Shown: piece by piece, positions 1 to 9,653 of the stretch
How positions within the stretch are numbered: the stretch's first letter is position 1
How the letters are laid out: each line of letters begins with the position of its first letter
Assembly (NCBI RefSeq): GCF_000090795.2
Contig: NW_003546250.1
Coordinates: forward strand, 266,722 to 289,397
Direction of reading: 5' to 3'
Origin: Amphimedon queenslandica
Lineage: Eukaryota > Porifera > Demospongiae > Haplosclerida > Niphatidae
Length of the DNA: 22,676 nt
Notes under the pieces: model-generated
Database searches by the model: none
Told to the model about the DNA's origin: nothing
The model's input: the letters and a program-made list of their open reading frames with translations, nothing else
Translations under genes and position numbers: made by a program

Positions 1-2526
1 ATGAATAGTTTAAGTTACTCTTCATCACTCCATTCACTAACCAGTAAATATCAGTTGAAGGATATATATCAGTAGTTGTGAGACAATCAATACAATATTG
101 AGTGTTATTGAGTTGTGTAATGGATGAGACTAGTGTCCAATTGATTGAATTAATAACTAGAAATACATCAACAATGTTACAAGTACATTAAAAGGTGCAG
201 TAGCAATACCTGGTAAGGTCTGTACACTGATTGTACTAGCAGGTCCCAGTAATTGTTGATAGGCTCTGACTGTGATGCTATAAGTTGTTCCTCCTCTCAG
301 TCCATTCAGTGTGATTGTATTATTACTACTTCCCTCCACCTGTACTGTCTGCACAGTGTCTGTGTCACTAGTGACATTGACTACATATCCATCAGCATCA
401 GATGAATCAAGTGCAGTCCAACTGACAGTGATAGTGGTAGCTGTCTTGTTGACCTCAGTAAGAGAAGAGGGAGCAGTTGCTGGGACTAATAGGGAAACAT
501 ACGTACTTAATTATTAGTGTTCTTATCATTACCTTTTATGGTTAAAGTACGTGTTCTATCAGCACCACTAAGATTATCCAGTACACACTGATACATTTGA
601 TCTCCAGTGGTTGATTGACTGATTGATCCACTACTGACAGTCATTCCATCCCATGTGATATTAACAGTATATCTTACTGTGTTGGCACTACTAACTAACA
701 CAGTACTAGGACAATAACTAAATCGATCATCACAATTAGTATAACTAGCCAGTGCAGTACTACCAATGCTCATACTAATACCATCATAGCGATAGTATCC
801 AATTTTAATACAATTCAGTTTGTATTCCTGAGAATATACTGTCATATCAAAAGGAAGATCAGAAACAATAAATGATTCTATCTCTGCAAATCCTAAAAAT
901 GAAATTATTACATCAGTAAGTGATTATAGTCTCCTCTTACTGAATATATTAGCAAAGATGATGTTAGTGTTAGGATCTGAACAATCAGTGGGTAGACAAC
1001 ACTTGTACCAGCCTTCTTGAACTGCTGGTAGTCCCTGAGCAAGATAAAGATTGAGAGTAGCAGGTGAAGTGACATTAGTACAGCGAAAAGGATCACTGGC
1101 ACCATTACTGTTACAGTCAACAGGATCATCAGGATCAGCAACTCTAACCCACTGACCAGTAGTTAGACTAGTACCAGGTAACACACATGATATAGCTTCA
1201 GTAACTGTATTGACTCTACTGTCCCAAAAATATGATACATTAGGATAACAGTTTTGATTATGTACTAAATAGATACCTATAAAAATTACTGAATACTTAT
1301 AATAATTGATATTAAAATTTAAATACCTTCTGGCTGACAATGAGTGAAAACAATAGCAGGTCCCAGTAATTGTTGATAGGCTCTGACTGTGATGCTATAA
1401 GTTGTTAGTTCTCTCAGTCCATTCAGTGTGATTGTATTATTACTACTTCCCTCCACCTGTACTGTCTGCACAGTGTCTGTGTCACTAGTGACATTGACTA
1501 CATATCCATCAGCATCAGATGAATCAAGTGCAGTCCAACTGACAGTGATAGTGGTAGCTGTCTTGCTGACCACAGTAAGAGAAGAGGGAGCAGTTGCAGA
1601 TACTAAAAATTATTGTACCATTTAAAAATCAACTATAATTAATTTGTTACCTTTTATAGTTATATTACGTGTTCTAGTTGGTTGATCAGTAACTTGCACT
1701 ACACACTGATACATTTGATCTCCAGTGGTTGATTGACTGATTGATCCACTACTGACAGTCATTCCATCCCATGTGATATTAACAGTATATCTTATTGTGT
1801 TGGTACTACTAACTAACACAGTACCAGGACAATTATCATTATTTCGATCATCACAATTAGTATAACTAGCCAATGCAGTACTACCAATGCTCATACTAAT
1901 ACCATCATAGCGATAGTATCCAATTTTAATACAATTCAGTTTGTATTCCTGAGGATATACTGTCATATCAGAAGGAAGATCAGCAACAATAAATGATTCA
2001 ATCTCTGCAAATCCTACAAATTAAAATTATTAAATCAGTAAGAGATTATAGTCTCCTCTTACTGAATATATTAACAAAGATGAGGTTATGAGCATTTGAA
2101 CAATTAGTGGGTAGACAACACTTGTACCAGCCTTCTTGATCTACTGATAGTCCCTGAGCAAGATAAAGATTGATAGTAGCATCAGGTGAAGTGACATTAG
2201 TACAGCGAAAAGGATCATTGTCATTATTACTGTTACAGTCAACAGGATCATCAGGATCAGCAACTCTAACCCACTGACCAGTAGTTAGATTAGTACCAGG
2301 TAACACACATGATATAGCTTCATTAGCTGCATTGACAATAATGTCCCAAAAATATGATCCATTAGTATAACAGTTTTCATTATGCCTCAGGTAGATACCT
2401 ATAAAAACCTATACAGTTGTTATTATACACATCCAGTGTCTTACCTGAGGAAGGTGGACATTGACTGATAACTTCACTGACACTTATCAAGAAGACTATA
2501 ATCACTCCTGATACTGAAAATGCCAT
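1..2526 (-). CDS. Ig/FN3 tandem-cassette surface or secreted protein, 5' part (3' end beyond left edge)
   Basis: Spliced minus-strand gene. Exons: 2526-2445, 2398-2063, 2013-1651, 1602-1327, 1276-941, 892-533, 485-210, 156-1 (open at the edge). Exon 1 starts MAFSVSGVIIVFLISVSEVI, a clear signal peptide. The next exons encode, in order, Ig-like (Cys, then Trp-Val-Arg, ending GWYKC), Ig-like (LNCIKIG ending MYQC, then ITIKG) and FN3 (TTITVSWTALDSSDADGY, ending TTYSITVRAYQQ). The same three repeat, and an eighth exon begins another Cys/Trp-containing domain. Every internal exon is a multiple of three with phase 1 at both ends, typical of shuffled extracellular domains. All introns are short GT-AG. 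No transmembrane segment or cytoplasmic tail is visible, so receptor versus secreted adhesion protein cannot be decided. Sponges have many such Ig/FN3 genes; I recognise no specific orthologue. The exon structure is well supported, the Ig assignment moderately. Confidence 0.8.
210..2398 (-). repeat. Tandem duplication of a three-exon Ig-Ig-FN3 cassette (about 1.12 kb)
   Basis: Exons 2-4 (2398-1327) and 5-7 (1276-210) are paralogous, with offsets of 1122, 1121 and 1117 nt. Exon sizes match: 336/336, 363/360 and 276/276 nt. Flanking intron sequence is also similar. The FN3 exons are nearly identical at DNA level over about 240 nt and then diverge at the 3' end, whereas the Ig exons carry more substitutions. 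Confidence 0.9.
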
Positions 2527-2770
2527 TTTAACAATGAACTGAATAGAATTATAGCTCTGTTACAGTTATGTTATTTTTTGACAAATTAAAACTAGATTTA
2601 TACATGACGGTTTTCTTTTACATAAGCAAAGTGCATAAGATGTATATGTGTGTCACAATTAAAACTTGTTTACTTTCCTCTACAGTAAGCTAGATGTATG
2701 ACAATTCAAAACAATAACATGTTTATTGTGACAAATGCATATCACTTAAACCATCAGTGCACATCGAAGT

Positions 2771-2879
2771 TAGTCTCGCACAGCCAGACCATTCCCCAGC
2801 CTACAGTCATCCCTTCCCCACCAACCACTGTCCACCCAAATGACTGTAGGCTGGGGAATGGTCTGGCTGCGTGAGACTA
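2771..2879. repeat. Near-perfect inverted repeat (40-bp arms, 29-nt loop)
   Basis: The left arm is 2771-2810 and the right arm 2840-2879. Reverse-complementing the right arm gives 38 of 40 matches, the two mismatches lying at arm positions 8 and 10. The arms end in TAGTCTC / GAGACTA. The loop is C-rich. There is no coding potential. It looks like a foldback or MITE-type element in the intergenic stretch upstream of the kinesin, or possibly a hairpin RNA source. The rest of 2527-2770 is AT-rich and shows nothing recognisable beyond the putative promoter of the Ig/FN3 gene. Confidence 0.85.
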
Positions 2880-2899
2880 AATCTAAGTATTGATTCTCA

Positions 2900-3240
2900 T
2901 CACTGAATACATGCATTAATGTTTTCAGTTCACATCAGAATTAATCAGGAAACCTGCCAGGTTTTCTGATTATGATCAGAATTGTCAATTTGAAGAAGTG
3001 ATAAAAACTGCTAGAGTTGAGACCATTGATATATCCTCATCCTTCTATTGTTGTATATACATTATGTATATGCCATTACAAGAGTACATGATGGGTTGCT
3101 ATACTGATGTATACAAACAGGAGAGATAGACAAGCAGACACCAGTCATAATCAGGAACAGTGGACAGGTCATTACATTGAGAACTCCTCTTGAAGACTCT
3201 GAAACAAAATCATTTCAGTTTGATTATACTTATGGGCTCT
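2900..3240 (+). pseudogene. Decayed 5' duplicate of the kinesin gene (exon 1 and start of exon 2)
   Basis: 3016-3035 resembles exon 1 of the downstream kinesin (GCTAGAGTT..GACCATTG), but the ATG is ACT and the frame is broken. It is followed by ATATATCCTC, a decayed form of the AT-AC donor found at 3465. 3113-3238 is almost identical to the exon 2 start at 3549-3677, with a 3-nt deletion (GGAGAGATAG versus GGAGGAGATAG). Similarity also extends upstream (TGCATTA..TTTCAGTTCAC at about 2910 and about 3325). After TATGGGCTC the copy stops matching and no donor or next exon follows. It is a tandem partial duplication and probably not translated. Confidence 0.7.
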
Positions 3241-3431
3241 TATTTCTGAGTCCAAAGTCTTATTTCAGCAAAACCCTGTGCATAAAAACAGGAACCATGA
3301 ACATGTTTTGTATCTCAGTAAGTGCATGCATTATGATTTCAGTTCACTTAAAACCATCAGCAGCTTGTCTATTGCCAGTTGGGTTAATTATTTTATTCAC
3401 AGTATAATTTACACCTAAGTGAAGTGTGAAA

Positions 3432-6400
3432 ATGGCTAGAGTTGTCATTAGAGTTAGACCATTGATATCCTTATCTTGTTTATTGTTTATATTTATTATA
3501 ATATTATTATTGTTTATATCTATGTTTCCTTAATTATTACTTGTATATACAAACAGGAGGAGATAGAAAAGCAGACACCAGTCATAATCAGGAACAGTGG
3601 ACAGGTCATTACATTGAGAAATCCTCTTGAAGACTCTGAAACAAAATCATTTCAGTTTGATTATACTTATGGACTCAGCAAAGATGACAACGGATACTTA
3701 CAACCTGCAGCACAAGCTGAACAGGTACACAGTCTATGGACATACATTCCCAATTGCACTACAATCAATTAAAATAGAAGCAAATATTGACTGATCTAGT
3801 TCCTCGTTTACTGAGGAATGCTTGGAAAGGATACAACTGTGCATTGATAGCATATGGACAGAGAGGAACTGGGAAATCAGTCTCAATTTTTGGAAACAAA
3901 TCATATCAAGGTATATAAAAAACCAACATAATTAAGCTATTCACCAATGGATGTGGATCCTTTAGGTGCAATAAGTGCAGTATGTGACAAGTTATTTGAT
4001 CAGATACCATTAGCTAAGGACACACTCTGTCAAGTCAGCATTAGCATGATGGAAGTATACAATAATGAGGTAAGAGAACATATTAATGGTGTTATGGTAG
4101 AAAATTGTGAAGGTAAGAGACTTAATGAGTAACAATGTACAAGAAAGTACATTAAAAGTCAGAGAAAACAAAAGAATTGGATATTATGGTAATGGGATAA
4201 GCATACACACAACAGGCAATTAATAATGATGCTATTCATGCAGTTGATGGTTTGAAAGTATTGGCAGTGGCAACAGTTTCTGATATTGAGAGGATATTGA
4301 AAGAAGGAAAGAGAAACAGAGCTTTATTGAGCACTGAGATGAACTCACTCAGCACTCACTCCTCTACTGTACTCTTTCAATTGAAATTTGTACAAAAGTG
4401 CCTCAAAAAGAGTGGACAGATAATTAATAAATCCTCAATAATAAATTTTGTAGACCTCCCAGCTACTGGAGCAGAAAGGTATACAAAATTATAACAATAT
4501 ACAAAAATTTGTTATTCAACATAGTGGAGTGGTTAATGAAAGTTTAGAGAAAAACTTGTCAGTATTTCACTCTGTTGTCGAAGGTATTCATAATTATTAA
4601 ATGTTGTAATATTATGTACACATAGCATTAATTGACAATAAAGAAGCAAAAGGTATCAAATAAATTTTTAATTTTAGTATACAACACACAATACAATACA
4701 TGCAGTGCCATTCAATGACTCTACACTGACAAAGTTATTAAAACCAGTGCTATCAGGACATTCAAAAATCACACTAGTAAGCTTCAATATTAATACATTG
4801 TAATGATTCACTGTATATATATGTATGTATATAATTATGTAGATTGCAAACATTAGTCCAATTGATTCTGATTACAACAGAACAATGACTGTTTTAAAAT
4901 TTGGTAATAATATTAAGTGAACAAGCAGTAAATCAAATATTACAATGTTCTTTATTCCACGAAGCTGAACAATTCAGGAAGATTGTACTCAATGCAGGAG
5001 TCAATGAATCAGTGACTGATGAAGTTATACAAAAACTGAGAGAAGAGAATGCAGAGCTTTTATCAGAACTGAGGAATGAAGAGAACCTTGTATTGAAATA
5101 CTCAGACCCAAAAGGTATAATAATAATAATAATGCTCTTATAGCTGCTTTTGATTGTTGTTTAGAATTTCAAAAAATAATGGAAAAGAGAAAAAAAGAAA
5201 TCTATAGAATTGTAAGTAGTTCATTTACAAATGTAGAGATGGAAAGAATCATGTAGATAAGGAGTAATGAAGAAGAAATTGATGAACTAAAACAAACTTG
5301 GGAGGACAAGCTACTCATAACGTTACAAAAAATGCTCAAAGTAAAGGACATACATTTATACTCTGCTACATGAAAATGTCCACAGGTAGCAGAACTGAGA
5401 GAAGCTGCTTTTGAACAAGACAAGGAGACTGTCCCGTATTTATGGAATCTTCATGAAGACCCACAACTCACGGGAAGCATTGTTCATCTTCTTCAACCAA
5501 TTCTCAGTTACACTATTGGTCGACAAACCGATGACAATGAAGATAAATCAGATATAACATTAAATGGACTAAGGTCTATAATGATGAAAAGTCTTATGTA
5601 CATGCATACACATATACTTAATAATTGTTTGTTTATAGTATTCAAAGGACACATGCTGTCATTACAAATGAAGGCAGAGATGGAGCAGTGTCCCTCTCTC
5701 CTTGTACAAGCTCTAAAGTATTAGTGAATGGTAGACTAGTAGATAAACCAATCACACTGCACCACAATGACAGGTATCTACCACCAATGATGTGGTAATT
5801 AATGATGATATTAACAGAATTACATTTGGATGTCATCATCTATATGTACTCAATCATCCAAGGGAAATGAAGAGTTTGCCAGCTACTAACAAACCAGTAG
5901 CAATAACATACCTTCAAGCAATTGAAGACATTGCAATCTCTTCAGGTTACACAACAGGTAGATGATCTATAGTGTATCATAATAAGTTTGATTCTTTATG
6001 TTAGAATCTGATGATAATATTAAAAAGGAAGTGTTTAGGCTCATACCAATGGTCCATGAGGCTAATATTATCAGTGAAGAACTTGATAAAAGAGTAAGTT
6101 AAAGACTTAAAGTGAAAACTTAAACTATGTACAACAGCTATCTTTTGAGATTGTTTCTCTGCCACTTAAAGCAAGAGGAGGGAAAAGAGAAACAAAAGTA
6201 TGCTACATGCACCATGACATATTAAACAGAGTACACCTTGTTGTTAGGTTATGATACAAAAGAAGCAATTGGTGACTGGTAAAATGAGCCTCTGGTCTGT
6301 GGAGTGTTTCTGCTCACGTTACATTGCAATGAAAGACATTTACCAGAAACAAGTGAAAGAATATGATCTCATATTATCAAATGTACACCAAACACTGTAT

Positions 6401-8062
6401 GTACATGCATACATTGAATAACATGTACTGTATAGGATGAAGACCCATTTTGGGAGCCCGACTGTAATGAAGCACTCATGGGACAAGCATATGTATACAT
6501 GCAGTACCTTCCTTATATGGTAATCTTGTAGTTCTAATTCAAAATTTAGTTGGAACCAACTCAAAATTTATACTAAGTATTAAAACATGTATAAATAGAT
6601 CAGAAAATGTAATTAAAATGCAGAATCTTCTCCTTTTCATTTTTGGCAAAATTGGGCCAATGCCCCTGTACTCTAACAGGGGCGTTGGCCCAATTTTGGA
6701 GCAACTTTAAAAATTCGTAAAAAATTTAAATGTGATCGGAATCAGCTCAAAATTGAAATACAACATAAAAACATGTATATGTTTCAGGAAAAATTATAAA
6801 AATGGCGAATTCTCTACTTTTCATTTTTGGTGAAATTTGGCCAGTGACCCTGTACTATAGTACAGGGACTTTGACCCAATTTTGGAGCAACTTTAAAAAT
6901 TCGTAAAAAATCCAAATGTGATTGGAATCAGCTCAAACTTGAAACACAACATACGAACATGTATATGTATCAGGAAACATTATAAAAATGAAGAATTCTC
7001 TCCTAGCCATTTTTGCCAAAATACCCTGTACTATAGTACAGGGTATTTTATCAAGTTTCAACACACATGTACAATACATGTATGTAGGTACAAATGGAGG
7101 ACACTGTTACTATATCAGATCTTGATGGTCATAAAATAGGTCAACTCAATGTACACGTGCTTCCCCATAAACCTAACCCAATACAACCACTTGATGATAA
7201 CTCCTCCATTGAAAATACTGATGATACAGTAAGTACCACATTAGTACTGATAATAATTACATTTAACAGCTAGGTAAAAGGATACAATTTCAATTTAAGA
7301 TTAAAAATGCAGTAGGCCTGCCTGAAAGAGCAAAAAAAGTCAGTTTAATTCTATTATTAGTATTATTTTAAAATAAAAATACTAAATTTCCCTTTTAATG
7401 ACAGGGAGTGTTTTGTAAGTTTCATTTCTTCCTTGATGTTAATGAATCAGTCACCAAAACAATTGCTGAGACTGTCTCTCCTAATTTCAATTACATGAAG
7501 GAGGTCACCATAGACCCTGTCACCCCTAGTACCCTGTATTCACTGAGAAATGAGCCATTGCTTATTGAGCTATGGACAAAAGAGACACAGGTGGAAAAAT
7601 GGGAGCCATCAAGTGTTGAAGAAGAAATGAAAGTGACAATGGACACTAAAGAACTTATGAGACATGAGAGACAAACGAGAGGTTGTCCAGTTGTAATAAA
7701 AGTACTACAAAGGCAGACAGTTAAGGTACAGTACAGACTGAAGTATAAATAAATGAATTAATAGTACACATTGTACAGATTGAAAGTGAAGTGATGAAAT
7801 ATGAACTTGCTACAATGAAAGCTAAAGTCAATCATTTGGAAGCATCAGTGGTATGATTGATAGTAATAATTAAGACACAATTATTATTGTTTGAATTGCA
7901 GAAAAGAGTTGAGGACCTTATTACAAAAGCAGAAGAGAAAAATGATGACAAAATCCTGGTAAGCTAAAAAATATTACGCTTTTTCAACTTATGCATTTTT
8001 GCACTTTCATTTAGCTGATAGATCTTCAAAAGGCAGTCAAAAATATTCTTAAAAATGAATAA
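3432..8062 (+). CDS. KIF28: Kinesin-3 family motor protein, KIF28-like
   Basis: Twenty-five exons: 3432-3464, 3551-3724, 3778-3910, 3966-4112, 4144-4188, 4244-4478, 4525-4583, 4706-4776, 4843-4903, 4965-5114, 5165-5211, 5257-5340, 5386-5573, 5639-5773, 5818-5957, 6005-6093, 6138-6197, 6248-6400, 6436-6519, 7088-7228, 7270-7338, 7405-7725, 7779-7850, 7902-7958, 8015-8062. Phases agree throughout, giving about 931 aa. It starts MARVVIRVRPL. Motor domain about 1-330, with P-loop GQRGTGKS at 96-103 and VPFNDSTLTKLL after the switches. A coiled region follows, then an FHA domain about 425-535 (TIGRQ, RTHAVI, KVLVNG, RITFGCHHLYVLNHP). The tail has KIF28-like segments (EANIISEELDK; KIKNAVGLPERA; a C2-like block with ISxLxD.. 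and SPNFNYMK) and a C-terminal coiled coil. Family knowledge: microtubule plus-end motors for cargo transport. Oddity: Switch I and Switch II are degenerate, so ATPase activity is doubtful. Exon 3 may instead start at 3781. The KIF28 subfamily call comes from remembered family pattern. Confidence 0.82.
3465..3550 (+). other. Probable U12-type AT-AC intron (kinesin intron 1)
   Basis: The intron opens with ATATCCTTAT, which matches the U12 AT-AC 5' splice consensus ATATCCTT. TTTCCTTAATT at 3525-3535 matches the U12 branch site (TTCCTTAAY). The first AC that keeps the frame ends at 3550, 17-18 nt after the branch A. Splicing joins MARVVIRVRPL to KQEEIEKQTP in frame, as expected at the start of a kinesin motor. 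No GT donor lies at the end of exon 1. The next AG, six bases downstream at 3555-3556, would also keep frame, so AT-AG is possible. Confidence 0.8.
6545..7060 (+). repeat. Three tandem copies of a palindrome-centred MITE-like repeat in kinesin intron 19
   Basis: Intron 6520-7087 is filled by a repeat of about 186 nt; CAATTTTGGAGCAACTTTAA recurs at 6691 and 6877. Each unit contains a stem around CCCTGTAC..: 6647-6669 paired with 6676-6698 (22 of 23), CCCTGTACTATAGTACAGGG at 6848-6867, and the same core extended to a 32-nt perfect palindrome at 7018-7049. Between the stems each unit carries CAGCTCAAA..TTGAAA.ACAACAT..AACATGTATATG..TCAGGAAA..ATTATAAAAATG. It is non-coding and the intron is the largest in the gene. 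Confidence 0.8.
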
Positions 8063-8101
8063 AATAGTACAAGAAATATATATGACTACTTACCAGTACA
8101 A

Positions 8102-9552
8102 TCATATTAGTGAATAATCTTTTATTATTTGTTCAACTTCAACAAAACTCTTCATGAAATTCTCTTCACACATACCAAAACGTGAGTATTGATGAACATA
8201 CGCACGTGAACTGTACATCTTCCATGCTTTCTCAGTCACTGTATTAAGAGATTGGAGACAACTCTGACTGTTTGATATGACAGTACAACTCTTCTCATAA
8301 TGGTTGAAGGGGTGTGGACTAGACCACACCCACTGTCTCATTGATGGAGGAACAGAATTAGAATACATTGACTGGTCTGAGAGTAGATTACTGGGATCAA
8401 GTTCATGAAGATCTCTACCTCTGAATATAAATAAATTTGAGAGAGTTTTATTTAAGTTTTTACCCGGTGATGGCGACCAATCCATGCCCTCTTCAATAAA
8501 AGAATCCGTCGATAACATCTGACGTAAGTATTTGATCAACCCCGCCCACAAGTAATTAGTGTAGGCATGGGAACGCTCGGGCATTTGAGGGAGGGACTTT
8601 ACTGAGAGGAGCCGATAAGAAGAGTGAGGGGTGAGTGAAGTACAGAGGTCACTTAAGGAGCACCAGTTACTCAGTAAACTTGAGTCTCTGGCAGAACAAG
8701 AAGAGCTGTGTGGTACAGCTGGTTGAAGAATGCTGGCTAGAATATGAGTAGCTACTTTATTGAGATCTTTAAAGCTAATCTCTTTAAGATGAAGGAGTCT
8801 AGAACACACTTTATGTAAGTGATCATTGGGTAGGAGTATCACTGCATCAGATGAGCTGTACAGTGAGGCTGTTGTTAAAAGAGCATTGTAATTCTGAACA
8901 ATAACTTCACCAGAAGCATAAGGCCATATAACAGGATTGACTAGACAAGAAGTGGGATATTCATCATGGAGCAGCTGTGTTACATAAGTACCTAATCCAG
9001 ACCCTGTACCACCTGCTACACTCATCAGTATTAAGAAACCTAATATTAAAAAATAAAAATTTAAATACTAAATGCTAATGAAATAATTTTTAAATTGGAA
9101 CTGGATTGAAATTTCTGCATTATTTCAGTAGTATATTAAATACCTTCTAGGCTATCACATTTCTCAGCTTCTCTCTGCACGGCATTTAAAATCCCTTCAT
9201 GAGCTGCCGGTCCGTGTTGATAAAACCCGTGAGCCCAGTTATTACCAGAGCCTTGACGTCCTTTATATATACTGGAGGAGTCGTACTCCCAGGCTCCTCC
9301 TCTCTTTGCTTCCGTTAGAGAGGACTCTATGACCTTTAGCTCAGTATCAATGAGAACTGATCTTGCTTTTAACGTATTCTTGCCATCATTTTTGTGAAAA
9401 TATCTACTGAGGGTTTTCTGATAATAATTAGAGGAGGAGGAGAGAGGAGGGGATTTGCAGGTAGCAGAAGCATCTGAGAGGAGGAGGGAAAAGAGCTGAG
9501 GTCCTATCTGGTTACCACACTGGCCCAGCTGGACCACAACTGTAGAGGCCAT
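8102..9552 (-). CDS. TUBD1: Delta-tubulin
   Basis: Two exons, 9552-9144 and 9039-8102, joined in phase 1 (GAAG / GTTTCTT), give 448 aa, close to the usual delta-tubulin length of about 450. The protein begins MASTVVVQLGQCGNQIGPQL, the tubulin N-terminal nucleotide-binding motif. Other landmarks: GSGNNWAHGFYQHGP (about 102-116), the GTP-binding glycine loop VAGGTGSGLG (about 144-153), IWPYASGEVIVQNYN, and a C-terminal WKMYSSRAYVHQYSRFGM block ending EQIIKDYSLI. The VAGGTGSG loop, the HQYSRFG segment and the lack of an acidic alpha/beta-type tail fit delta rather than alpha, beta or gamma. Known role: maintaining triplet microtubules of centrioles and basal bodies, consistent with ciliated sponge cells. 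The start is fixed by the tubulin N-terminus. The stop (8102-8104) lies 39 nt from the convergent kinesin stop, and the 5' end faces gene X. AATAAA lies inside the last codons. Confidence 0.94.
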
Positions 9553-9653
9553 TGCTGAGGGGCATTAAATAGAGTACATGCAGGAGCACACGTAGAAGCA
9601 CGTGGGTAATTGATAGGTGGGGCTGGTGCTTTAATTGGGATAAAAATTCAAGA
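9553..9653. promoter_or_regulatory. Bidirectional promoter between TUBD1 and gene X
   Basis: Only 101 nt separate the divergent ATGs of delta-tubulin (9552) and gene X (9654), so both 5' UTRs and core promoters must lie here or overlap the genes. There is a perfect E-box CACGTG at 9599-9604. No TATA box is obvious. Regulation is inferred from spacing only. Confidence 0.6.

Noticed and set aside
2771..2879. CRISPR-like or prokaryotic terminator reading of the inverted repeat
   Set aside because: The window is eukaryotic (spliceosomal introns throughout), there is a single hairpin, and no repeat-spacer array.
4901..4970. Apparent frameshift or 25-nt micro-intron in the kinesin near 4904-4928
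   Set aside because: Using the AG at 4963-4964 gives a normal 61-nt intron and joins LKF to AEQFRKI in frame, which aligns with the usual kinesin neck region (YADRAKxI).
6340..6564. Minus-strand open frame over kinesin exons 18-19
   Set aside because: Cys-rich translation without family signal, across spliced exons on the other strand.
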